A stretch of DNA of 64,000 bases. Source: Bacteroidetes bacterium GWB2_32_14 (GTDB taxonomy: Bacteria; Bacteroidota; Bacteroidia; Bacteroidales; UBA12077). The DNA lies in assembly GCA_001768235.1 (NCBI GenBank), contig MENK01000003.1:1-64000 (forward strand). The letters run 5' to 3'. Below, in pieces: positions 45,692 to 53,701 of the stretch. Numbering within the stretch: the first letter of the stretch is position 1; each line of letters begins with the position of its first letter. Both the position numbers and the translations under genes were made by a program. The notes under the pieces were generated by a model. That model did no database searches. It saw nothing but the letters and a program-made list of their open reading frames with translations, and was not told where the DNA came from.

Positions 45692-46618
45692 TTAAAATGG
45701 TTTTACAGGAATACAAATATCCAGTACAAATTTATATTCGGGGTGATCTGCAGGATCTTGATGGTACAATTCATAAGAGTTCCGATCATCGGGTTGGTAA
45801 CCACTTTCTGAAACCCAAATACACATTGTATTCCAAGCTTGTTCGAATTCTTTAACATCAATTTCAAAGTGCCCTACAGCATATTTCCCTTTTGGTAAAA
45901 TTAGTTTTCCAAATTCTCCTTCGGGTTTCATATCATTTTTCACTGTAATACAAGCACTTTGCCTAACCTTTTCAATTTCGGTAACATTGGGATCATCATG
46001 ATACACTGTTACTGTCTTAGTATTCTGATTAAGAAGTCCTCGTGGCCCGGCCCATTTAAATAATTTTTCATAAGCTTTCCCGATTTGATCAAACTGACCG
46101 ATATGCCTGCAATAAATCAGATTTAGTTCGGGCATTTCTTTAATTTCAACATTTGTTTTCATAAGTTTCTTCCATTTTTCGTTTAATTCCATAATGCGAA
46201 TATAGTCGGAGGAAGATTTTTTCAGTTTATCAATCTTGCTATCGAGTTGACCATTCTTGCTAAGTTCGTTTAACATTTTCTGCCTGTAGTCTTTTGCACT
46301 GCATTTAAAATATTCCTTAAATGCACGGCAAAAAACAGAGTTACTGCTATAACCACAATAATATGCTATTTCTGTAATCGAAGTTTCCGGATTATTCATG
46401 AGTAAACTTGCTGACTTTTCAATTCGCAACCGTTTAACAAAATTGTTTAAAGTTTCGCCCGTAAATGTTGTGAATATGCGATGAAAATGAAATGGGGAAA
46501 AGTTGGCTATATCAGCCAAAACGTTAAGGTTTAGTGGTTTGTCAAGATTTTTATCAATATAATCAATAACCTTGTTTACTCTGAAAATATATTCTTTTTG
46601 AAAACGATTAGGGATCAT
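45692..46618 (-). CDS. AraC-family regulator with GyrI-like domain
   Basis: A 308-residue transcription factor. The N-terminal AraC/XylS DNA-binding domain (about 10-112) has two helix-turn-helix motifs: LNVLADIANFSPFHFHRIF, and TSITEIAYYCGYSSNSVFCRAFKEYF. The C-terminal part (about 155-308, VEIKEMPELNLIYCRHIGQF to YKFVLDICIPV) is a GyrI/SOUL-like effector-binding domain that usually binds small hydrophobic molecules, as in Rob/SbmC-type proteins. It lies downstream of an FtsX-type permease gene on the same strand and may respond to a compound that the permease system handles. A 13-bp inverted repeat spans its start codon. Confidence 0.9.
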   Translation of the reverse strand: MIPNRFQKEYIFRVNKVIDYIDKNLDKPLNLNVLADIANFSPFHFHRIFTTFTGETLNNFVKRLRIEKSASLLMNNPETSITEIAYYCGYSSNSVFCRAFKEYFKCSAKDYRQKMLNELSKNGQLDSKIDKLKKSSSDYIRIMELNEKWKKLMKTNVEIKEMPELNLIYCRHIGQFDQIGKAYEKLFKWAGPRGLLNQNTKTVTVYHDDPNVTEIEKVRQSACITVKNDMKPEGEFGKLILPKGKYAVGHFEIDVKEFEQAWNTMCIWVSESGYQPDDRNSYELYHQDPADHPEYKFVLDICIPVKPF

Positions 46619-46643
46619 TTTTTATATTTTAAATGATCCCTAA
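46608..46643 (-). promoter_or_regulatory. Inverted repeat across the start codon of the AraC-type gene
   Basis: TTAGGGATCATTT and AAATGATCCCTAA are perfect 13-bp arms around a 10-nt AT loop. In the mRNA the ATG lies inside the 3' arm, so folding would hide the start codon. As DNA it could equally be an autoregulatory operator. Confidence 0.55.
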
Positions 46644-46678
46644 AGATAAAAATTCATACTAAATTAAAAAACTAAAAA

Positions 46679-49093
46679 CTATTCATACCTGAGTGTATGT
46701 GCCGGATTAAGCATTGCCGTTTTATAAGCACGATACGCGATAATTACAAGAGCTATAAACAATGAGATTAATCCTGATAAGATGAATAACCACCAATTGG
46801 TTGAGATATGCTTCGAATACCCTTCGAGCCAGTTTGTAGTTACATAATAAGTTACCGGCCAGGCAATCATATTGGAAATTATCATAAGAATAAGGAACTC
46901 TTTCGACATTAATTTGATAATTCCACCAGATGTTGATCCTAAAGCCCTGCGAATACCAATCTCTTTGGTTCGTTGCTCTGCTAAAAACGATGTTAATCCC
47001 ACCAATCCCATACTTGCTATAAGTATCGCGAGAATAGTTAACATGAGCGAAAAACGGCCAAATTTAAGTTCATCTTTATATAAATTATCAAGTTGTGTAT
47101 CCATAAAATCATATTCAAAAGGCCTGGTAGGTACAAACTCTGTCCATTTATCCTGAATATACTTTAATACTTCGGCATAATTTTTTGTATCTACCTTGAT
47201 AGCAATGTATTGAGAAAATGCCTGCGGGCGCCTGAAAATATCTATCACGAATTTATTCATTGGCCGGTGCAACGACATGGCATTAAAATCTTTTACAACA
47301 CCAATAACACGTTCGTCTCCATCTCTTGATGTAATTCTTTTCCCTATAGCCTCTGCATTTGTCCAACCTAAATCTTTTGCCATAGTTTCGTTAATCATAA
47401 TAGCATTTACGGTATCTGAAGGAAAATCTCTCGAAAATGCACGCCCCTCAACTACTTTTATATCGAATGTTTCAACAAAATCCCAATCAACCAGAAATGC
47501 CGGAATATAAAAACGTTGTCCCGGGGTTAAACCCTCGATCTCATAATCTCTTGTGTTATGATTTACACCCAGCACATCTTCCATCCCTGTTACATATTTT
47601 ATGTTCTTATGCTTCAGGAGTTCATCTTTAAACGCCTGATAATTCCTGAATAGTTGCCCCTTATTCTTTAAAAGGATGATTTGCTCTTTGTTAAAACCAA
47701 TATCTGTGTTTCGTAAAAACTGAAGTTGATTATACACAACCATGGTTCCAATGATTAAACTAATTGAAATTGTAAATTGTATTACCACCAATACTTTTCG
47801 GGCTGTTGCATTTCTTGCTCCTCCTTTTAGAGTTCCTTTTAAAACTTTTAAGGGTTGAAAAGCTGATAGGAAAAAGGCCGGATATGTACCGGCAAATAAA
47901 CCTACTATTAATCCCAGGCCTAAAATAAATGCCAATACCTTAAAGCTTATAAAAAAGCCATTTGCTATTTCTTTCCCTGTAAAATTGTTAAACGCGGGAA
48001 TTAAAAGTTCTACAAGAAATATTGCAATAAGCATTGCCAGGAAACTTTGAACAATTGCCTCGCTTAAAAACTGAAAAGTAATTTGCGAGCGATAACTTCC
48101 AAAAACCTTTTTTAATCCAATTTCCTTTGCCCTGCCTGCCGAACTGGCTGTAGCTAAATTCATAAAATTGATACAAGCTAATGCAAGAACTATTGCAGCT
48201 ACAATTGATAAAATATATACATAAAGAATATTGCTGTTGGTACGCATTTCATAAACATGGTGCGACTTTAAATGAATATCTGTTAATGCCTGAGTATATA
48301 GCGTTACATCAGCATTTTTAAGGTCCGTATAATGATTTTCGTAAAACTCGGGGAATTTGGCATCTAACTGCTCATGAGTTACTCCTTCTTTTAATAAAAC
48401 ATACGACCAACAAGGATTCCATATCCATGTTGTTGGAAACTGACCATTTCTGTTAAACTGTCTGAAGGTATTTAAAGAACCCAACAAATCAATTTTAAAA
48501 TGCGATTGAGATGGAATATCCTTTATGACTCCTGTTATTTCAAAATTGAAACCTTCCTCGGCACGAAGCGATTTTCCGATTGGGTTTTCGTCTCCAAAAT
48601 ATCGTTTTGCAGTTGACTCGGTAATAACCATTGTTCCCGGGCGATCAAGTGCTGTTTCAGGATCGCCTGCAATAAACGGGAAGGTGAAAATGTCAAAAAC
48701 AGTAGAATCAGCCATATAGAAATTCTTTTCGTTATATTTGATTATCTCTGTTTCACTTTTCTGGTAGTCGAAAAAGAATTCAGGACGCATAAAATTGAAA
48801 AACCGAACTGTTTTCTCTATTAAATTTGGATAATCAATTTCCAATGTAGGTGCGCATGGAAAAGAACATGTTGCTGCATCTTCATCTACATCGTTGCTAT
48901 TGTATAAGCGATTAACACGATATATACGATCCGCCTTTTCATGAAATTTATCATATTTCAACTCATCTTCAATATAGAGAATAATAAAGATAAAACTAGC
49001 TAAACCAATAGCTAATCCTCCAATATTGATCAGTGAATAATTCCAATATTTAAGGATATTCCTGATTGCAATTTTTAGGTTGTGCTTAAACAT
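46679..49093 (-). CDS. FtsX/MacB-type ABC permease 1
   Basis: An 804-residue permease of the large Bacteroidota FtsX-like family. An N-terminal helix (GGLAIGLASFIFIILYI) is followed by a MacB-type periplasmic domain (VYRVNRLY, ITGVIKDIPSQSHFKIDLL), a three-helix FtsX core (about 285-420), a second periplasmic domain, and a second FtsX core (about 680-804). The coupling motif EQRTKEIGIRRALGS is present. Proteins of this family work with a LolD/MacB-type ATPase in efflux, lipoprotein transport or stress signalling, but no such ATPase is encoded in this window. Two paralogues lie nearby. The upstream region has a sigma-54-like promoter. Confidence 0.9.
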   Translation of the reverse strand: MFKHNLKIAIRNILKYWNYSLINIGGLAIGLASFIFIILYIEDELKYDKFHEKADRIYRVNRLYNSNDVDEDAATCSFPCAPTLEIDYPNLIEKTVRFFNFMRPEFFFDYQKSETEIIKYNEKNFYMADSTVFDIFTFPFIAGDPETALDRPGTMVITESTAKRYFGDENPIGKSLRAEEGFNFEITGVIKDIPSQSHFKIDLLGSLNTFRQFNRNGQFPTTWIWNPCWSYVLLKEGVTHEQLDAKFPEFYENHYTDLKNADVTLYTQALTDIHLKSHHVYEMRTNSNILYVYILSIVAAIVLALACINFMNLATASSAGRAKEIGLKKVFGSYRSQITFQFLSEAIVQSFLAMLIAIFLVELLIPAFNNFTGKEIANGFFISFKVLAFILGLGLIVGLFAGTYPAFFLSAFQPLKVLKGTLKGGARNATARKVLVVIQFTISISLIIGTMVVYNQLQFLRNTDIGFNKEQIILLKNKGQLFRNYQAFKDELLKHKNIKYVTGMEDVLGVNHNTRDYEIEGLTPGQRFYIPAFLVDWDFVETFDIKVVEGRAFSRDFPSDTVNAIMINETMAKDLGWTNAEAIGKRITSRDGDERVIGVVKDFNAMSLHRPMNKFVIDIFRRPQAFSQYIAIKVDTKNYAEVLKYIQDKWTEFVPTRPFEYDFMDTQLDNLYKDELKFGRFSLMLTILAILIASMGLVGLTSFLAEQRTKEIGIRRALGSTSGGIIKLMSKEFLILMIISNMIAWPVTYYVTTNWLEGYSKHISTNWWLFILSGLISLFIALVIIAYRAYKTAMLNPAHTLRYE

Positions 49094-49134
49094 GATATGT
49101 AAAGTATTTTAGGTTTATACATTTCTGCTTAATG

Positions 49135-49150
49135 TTCAAACATTATACCA
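49135..49150 (-). promoter_or_regulatory. Sigma-54-like -24/-12 promoter of permease 1
   Basis: The minus strand reads TGGTATAATGTTTGAA, that is TGG(C/T)A(C/T)-N5-TTG with the -12 GC as GA. It sits about 42 nt before the start codon, as expected for sigma-54. Three CGRACA boxes lie further upstream (49206-49242). Confidence 0.45.
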
Positions 49151-49205
49151 TCAATATTTACATGCTGATTTAATGATATTTACACAGATTTACACATTCT
49201 TTTTT

Positions 49206-49242
49206 TGTTCGTAATCAGTACACGCTTGTTCGTTTTCGGACA
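49206..49242. promoter_or_regulatory. CGRACA box cluster upstream of permease 1
   Basis: TGTTCG (= CGAACA on the other strand) occurs at 49206-49211 and 49227-49232, 21 nt apart, and CGGACA at 49237-49242. The last two form a near-palindrome TGTTCG-N4-CGGACA. The same box occurs three times upstream of permease 2. Confidence 0.45.
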
Positions 49243-49410
49243 CCAAAAAAACCGTTTTAGTATTTAGTATCAAGATTTAAGAAGAATTAAGTTCTTCAGT
49301 TTAAATTTTGAATCAACTTGAAAAATTTTGATATTCAATTCTTGATACAAATAATCTTAAAAAAACTTATTGAATATTCAATTATATTTACACAACATAT
49401 TTTATTTAAT

Positions 49411-50946
49411 ATGGCATATAAAGATATATCGATAGAATTACCAACCGATTATTCTGAAGCTGATCTAAGGGAAAAAGTTAAGAAACAACTTGGTATAAAT
49501 AATTTCTCATATCAAATTGAAAATAAAAGCCTGGATGCCAGGAATAAAAGCAGGATTCATTGGTTAATTCGTGTTGGTGTTTATTCCGATGAACTAAAAG
49601 GTACCAATCCAGAACCTCTCCCAACCCTGCAAATTGATTATAAAAAAAGAAACAAGAAAATTGTTGTTGTTGGAAGCGGTCCGGCAGGTTTTTTCTCTGC
49701 TTATATTCTTCAAAAAGCAGGATTCAATGTAACTCTTGTTGAACGTGGTTGTGATGTAAACACGAGAGACGAAGGAATAAAGAAATTTGAAAAAACAGGA
49801 GTTTTTGATACCAAAAACAACTATGCTTTTGGCGAAGGTGGTGCAGGAACTTTTTCTGATGGTAAGCTTACTTCACGCTCCAAACATATTTCGATTGAAA
49901 AACAATTTATACTTCAAAGTTATATTGAGGCTGGAGCTCCAGAAGAAATAGCTTACCTGGCACGCCCTCATGTGGGAAGTGACAATTTAAAGAAAATTGT
50001 TAAAAACTTACGACAGGAATTTAAAAATACGGGTGGTAAATTTTTATTCGAAACTCAACTTGTTAATCTGATAATTAATAAGAATAAAGTAAAAGAAGCC
50101 ATTCTGGATCAAGGAAGTTTAGATGCCGATTATTTTATCATTGCTTCGGGTCATTCTGCCTTCGAAACTTATCGAATGCTTATTAAACAAGGTATTCCAT
50201 TTCGCACAAAAAACTTTGCCATTGGCAGTCGTATTGAGCATCATCAGGAAATCATCAATGTAGCCCAATGGGGAAAAAAACAACTACCTGGAGTAAAAGC
50301 AGCCGAGTACCGCTTAACATCAAACCCTGAAAATAGCCTGCCTGTTTATACATTCTGCATGTGCCCCGGGGGAATCGTTGTTCCTGCAACTGCTTACTCG
50401 AACACGAACATTGTAAACGGGATGAGCCTATATGGTCGCAACGCCCAATTCGCTAATGCAGCCTGCGTTGCAGGAGTAAATCCTGAAAAACTTATGGGCA
50501 GAGAAATTACTGCACTCGAAATGCTCAATTGGCTTGAAGGACTTGAACAAAAATTTTATGGATTTTCAAAAGGATACAGTGCCCCTTATTGCAGTATTCA
50601 GGATTTTATATCGAAAAAAGAACCACAAAAGAAAACCCGTACCAGCTATCCTTTAGGTTTAAATGCCGCTCCTTTGTGGGAAATGTTACCTGAGCCTGTG
50701 AGTAATTCCATGCGCAAAGGACTTTTGGATTTTTGCCGTAAAATAAAAGGATTTGAAACAGGAAATATCATGGGACTGGAAAGCAAAACATCATCTCCCA
50801 TCCAGGTTTTAAGAGAAGAAAACCTTGCTGTAACTGGTTTTGAAAATTTATTTATTGTTGGCGAAGGAAGCGGTTATGCCGGGGGTATTATTTCCAGTGG
50901 AGCAGACGGAATAAAAGCTGCAATGAGTATTATCAATTATCATTAA
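49411..50946 (+). CDS. FAD-dependent dehydrogenase (COG2509-like)
   Basis: The start at 49411 gives 511 residues and a conserved N-terminus (MAYKDISIELP); a longer reading from 49318 adds a 31-residue AT-rich segment that is probably not translated. The N-terminal 90 residues are the small domain typical of this family. A Rossmann FAD motif follows: VVVGSGPAGFFSAYILQKAG (about 84-103). Then come FGEGGAGTFSDGKL and a C-terminal FAD segment, GEGSGYAGGIISSGADG. The family belongs to uncharacterised FAD-dependent dehydrogenases; the substrate is unknown. It is divergent from permease 1 over about 320 nt. Confidence 0.85.
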   Translation: MAYKDISIELPTDYSEADLREKVKKQLGINNFSYQIENKSLDARNKSRIHWLIRVGVYSDELKGTNPEPLPTLQIDYKKRNKKIVVVGSGPAGFFSAYILQKAGFNVTLVERGCDVNTRDEGIKKFEKTGVFDTKNNYAFGEGGAGTFSDGKLTSRSKHISIEKQFILQSYIEAGAPEEIAYLARPHVGSDNLKKIVKNLRQEFKNTGGKFLFETQLVNLIINKNKVKEAILDQGSLDADYFIIASGHSAFETYRMLIKQGIPFRTKNFAIGSRIEHHQEIINVAQWGKKQLPGVKAAEYRLTSNPENSLPVYTFCMCPGGIVVPATAYSNTNIVNGMSLYGRNAQFANAACVAGVNPEKLMGREITALEMLNWLEGLEQKFYGFSKGYSAPYCSIQDFISKKEPQKKTRTSYPLGLNAAPLWEMLPEPVSNSMRKGLLDFCRKIKGFETGNIMGLESKTSSPIQVLREENLAVTGFENLFIVGEGSGYAGGIISSGADGIKAAMSIINYH

Positions 50947-51026
50947 TAACTTTTATTCTATTTCTTACAAAACAAATATTCTTTTCGAAACCTTAATCTC
51001 ATCAATTTCGTTTTTATAAATAAATG

Positions 51027-51034
51027 TAAATTTG
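51027..51034 (+). promoter_or_regulatory. Putative -7 element for the T9SS protein gene
   Basis: TAAATTTG, an exact TAnnTTTG match, 29 nt upstream of the start at 51064. Confidence 0.42.
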
Positions 51035-51063
51035 ATATTTTAGAACCATCATAAATTAATGTT

Positions 51064-52632
51064 ATGAAAAAAATTTTATTAACCTCTGCCCTATCAATAC
51101 TTGTTTCTCTAAATTCTATTGCTCAATGGACATCAGTACTCAATCTAACTAGTTCGAACACCAAAGGCGTATTTATTGCAGTTGATCAGCAAGGCAACAT
51201 CTATTCGGCCGGCAATGCCTTTAAAAATGCAACAGAGAAAGACAACTACTTTCTGGTAAAATATAGTCCAACAGGCGATACGCTCTGGACCCGCAACTAT
51301 AATAGAAGTAATGAAAATGACCAGGTTGCTAAAATCATTGTAGATAAGAATAATAACGTTATAGTTTCAGGCACATCATACAGCAGTACTAATGCAGAAG
51401 ATATTGTAACCTTAAAATACAATTCAGGTGGCGACTTATTAGATACAAATATTTTTGATGGAACAAATCATTTGGCAGATAAAGCCGTGGATATAGCAAC
51501 TGATGATGATGGAAACTATTATATCTGTGGATCAAGCCGATTAGTTGCACAAACAGGGTACACATTAATTAAAACGAATAATAACTTGGAAAGAAAATGG
51601 ATTAATACATTTACTGCATATTATGGTGCCGATCCTAAAAGCATTTCATTTAACCAAAGTAGTCAACAGATTGCTATTACAGGTTATCTTACCGATTGGG
51701 AAAACGATTATTTCATTGGAACTATTGTTTATGATTCATCAGGCACAGTAATTTGGGAGAATTATTTTCAGCAGATTGAAGGATTTAATGCAGTAGGTTT
51801 TGATGTTCATATGAATAACGATGAAACAGTTTATGTGTGTGGATACGAAACCAATGCATCATCAAATAAATGGGAAGCTATTCTCATGAAATACAACTCA
51901 AGTGGGGATACTCTTTGGACTAAAAAGGTTTCACCCGGTGAAAGTTCAAATTCGCTTTTTAAATCATTAATAACAGACAATTCAGGAAACATTTTTGTAA
52001 CCGGAGTGAAGGGAGATAGTGTTATTACCGCAAAATACTCATCTGGTGGTGAATTGGTCTGGCTGAAACAGCATGCCGGTAAAAATAGTTTTTCAACTGA
52101 AGACACCAGGGAAATTATTAAGATTGATCAAAATGACGATATATTGGTTGCCGCCAGAAGTTATGTTTCATCCGGCGGTGGAACCATGTTAATCAAATAT
52201 TCTCCAACAGGAAATCATTTATGGACCAAATATTACAATGGTTCACCTTCTGAAATGGATGAACCTCTTACCTTTGATATTGATGAAACCAGTAATGCCT
52301 ATGTAGTTATTAACTCGCGAAACAGTAATTTTTATTTTGATATGGCAACCGTGCAGTTTACTCCCGCTACAAATCCAACTTCAATACATAAAATTCCTGA
52401 AAAAAATCTGATCTCGATATATCCAAATCCATCACAAGGTATTTTTTATATAAACGAACCAATCAATAATACAGCAAATTATACTATTTTTTCTTCGGAT
52501 GGAAGACTTGTATATTCAAACAAAACTGATAAAAATAGAATTAATATTGACCACTTGCCCAATGGAATTTATTTTCTTGAACTTAAGACCGAAAATATAA
52601 GTAAATATTCAAAACTGATCATTCAGAAATAG
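51064..52632 (+). CDS. T9SS-secreted SBBP-like beta-propeller protein
   Basis: A 522-residue secreted protein with a signal peptide (cleavage near SIAQ). About six repeats of the SBBP/DUF5074-like type follow: YFLVKYSPTGDTLWTRNYN, IVTLKYNSGGDLLDTN, AILMKYNSSGDTLWTKKV and MLIKYSPTGNHLWTKYYN, each preceded by an (I/V)xV(S/T)G or YVCG strand. The last 80 residues (ISIYPNPSQGIFYINEP ... NGIYFLELKT) are a T9SS type A sorting domain. Such propellers are usually binding or structural surface proteins. The gene stands alone between the FAD dehydrogenase and the convergent pseudouridine synthase. Confidence 0.87.
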   Translation: MKKILLTSALSILVSLNSIAQWTSVLNLTSSNTKGVFIAVDQQGNIYSAGNAFKNATEKDNYFLVKYSPTGDTLWTRNYNRSNENDQVAKIIVDKNNNVIVSGTSYSSTNAEDIVTLKYNSGGDLLDTNIFDGTNHLADKAVDIATDDDGNYYICGSSRLVAQTGYTLIKTNNNLERKWINTFTAYYGADPKSISFNQSSQQIAITGYLTDWENDYFIGTIVYDSSGTVIWENYFQQIEGFNAVGFDVHMNNDETVYVCGYETNASSNKWEAILMKYNSSGDTLWTKKVSPGESSNSLFKSLITDNSGNIFVTGVKGDSVITAKYSSGGELVWLKQHAGKNSFSTEDTREIIKIDQNDDILVAARSYVSSGGGTMLIKYSPTGNHLWTKYYNGSPSEMDEPLTFDIDETSNAYVVINSRNSNFYFDMATVQFTPATNPTSIHKIPEKNLISIYPNPSQGIFYINEPINNTANYTIFSSDGRLVYSNKTDKNRINIDHLPNGIYFLELKTENISKYSKLIIQK

Positions 52633-52646
52633 CAAAGAATCAATTA

Positions 52647-53561
52647 TTAATCATTAAATACGCTAAAAAATTTCTTTGGAATATTGGTTTCGAAACGAAC
52701 TACTTTATTTGTCACAGGATGCTTAAATGCAAGTACTTTAGCATGTAAACCAACTCTGCTGATAGGATTCTGTGTTGAACCGTATTTTTTATCTCCCACA
52801 ATACAATGGCCTATATCCTGCATATGAACCCGGATCTGGTTTTTACGGCCTGTTTCGAGTTTAACTTCCAGCATTGAATAATAGTTGTTTTTTTTCAACA
52901 CTTTATAATGAGTTATTGCTTTTTGCCCTCCATTGTCGTATGAGCTGGAATGCATTTTTAATGCTACACTTTCTTTTAACCAGGATGTAATTGTTCCTTC
53001 GTTTTTTTCGACACTTCCTTCAACCAATGCAACATATATCCGGTCTAAAACTGTTTCGTCCCATGATTCCTGCAGCTTCTTCTGAATATCCATGCTTTTT
53101 GCATACATCATTAAACCCGACGTTTCCCTGTCGAGGCGGTGTACAACAAATATTTTATTTCTTGGATTTTCCTTTTTTACCTGATCACTTAAAATAGTAT
53201 ATGCTGTTTTCTCCCTTTCTTTATCGGTACCAATAGAAAGCAAGCCAGATTTTTTCTCTATTACAATTAAATAAGGATCTTCAAATACGATTCGTAATCC
53301 AAAAAAACGATTGTCTTCTTTAACAGGAGTAAAATTTACAAGTACTTCCTGTCCCGGTTCAAGCGGGTGATTGTATTGGGTTATAATTTTTAAATTTATA
53401 GTTATTTGCCTGTGAGTTAACAAAGCTTTTATACTATTCCTGCTTTTACCAGGTAATTGAGTAATTAAAAATGGTAAAAGTTCGCCATGTTCATTTACTT
53501 TAAGCAGGGTTTGTTTTGCTTTGCCTTTAACTGGGTGTGATTTATTGCTGGGTTTGTACAT
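52647..53561 (-). CDS. RluA-family pseudouridine synthase
   Basis: A 304-residue enzyme that isomerises uridine to pseudouridine in rRNA or tRNA. Residues about 28-75 are an S4-like RNA-binding domain (KSRNSIKALLTHRQITINL). The catalytic core follows, with the active-site aspartate in HRLDRETSGLMMYAKS (about 138-153, Asp near 141). The later motifs ETGRKNQIRVHMQDIGHCIVGD and RVGLHAKVLAF are also present. The exact target cannot be read from sequence. The N-terminal 25 residues are basic and may be disordered. A -7 element lies 30 nt upstream. Confidence 0.92.
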   Translation of the reverse strand: MYKPSNKSHPVKGKAKQTLLKVNEHGELLPFLITQLPGKSRNSIKALLTHRQITINLKIITQYNHPLEPGQEVLVNFTPVKEDNRFFGLRIVFEDPYLIVIEKKSGLLSIGTDKEREKTAYTILSDQVKKENPRNKIFVVHRLDRETSGLMMYAKSMDIQKKLQESWDETVLDRIYVALVEGSVEKNEGTITSWLKESVALKMHSSSYDNGGQKAITHYKVLKKNNYYSMLEVKLETGRKNQIRVHMQDIGHCIVGDKKYGSTQNPISRVGLHAKVLAFKHPVTNKVVRFETNIPKKFFSVFND

Positions 53562-53590
53562 GATTTATCGGAGTAAATAAGATTCATTGG

Positions 53591-53598
53591 CAAAGGTA
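53591..53598 (-). promoter_or_regulatory. Putative -7 element for the RluA-family gene
   Basis: The minus strand reads TACCTTTG, an exact TAnnTTTG match, 29 nt before the start at 53561. Confidence 0.45.
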
Positions 53599-53628
53599 TT
53601 AAAATGAAATGAATAATTTTTAATAATT

Positions 53629-53685
53629 ACCGCTAAGCAGCAAAGACGCAAAGAGAATTACTTAGCATCATCGCAGCCTAGCGGT
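53629..53685. repeat. Dispersed-repeat-like element with ACCGCTA/TAGCGGT ends
   Basis: A 57-nt non-coding element bounded by 7-bp inverted repeats ACCGCTA and TAGCGGT. Inside it has AGCAAAGACGCAAAGAGAA. Strings of the type GCAAAGACGCAAAG with CCGCTAAG are well-known dispersed intergenic repeats in bacterial genomes. It lies between the stop of permease 2 and the promoter of the RluA gene. One copy is seen here. Confidence 0.45.
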
Positions 53686-53701
53686 TCAAAATCATAATTT
53701 A

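Noticed and set aside
49318-49410. Upstream extension of the FAD dehydrogenase gene.
   Set aside because: The added 31 residues are AT-rich codons without family similarity; the protein family begins at MAYKDIS (49411).
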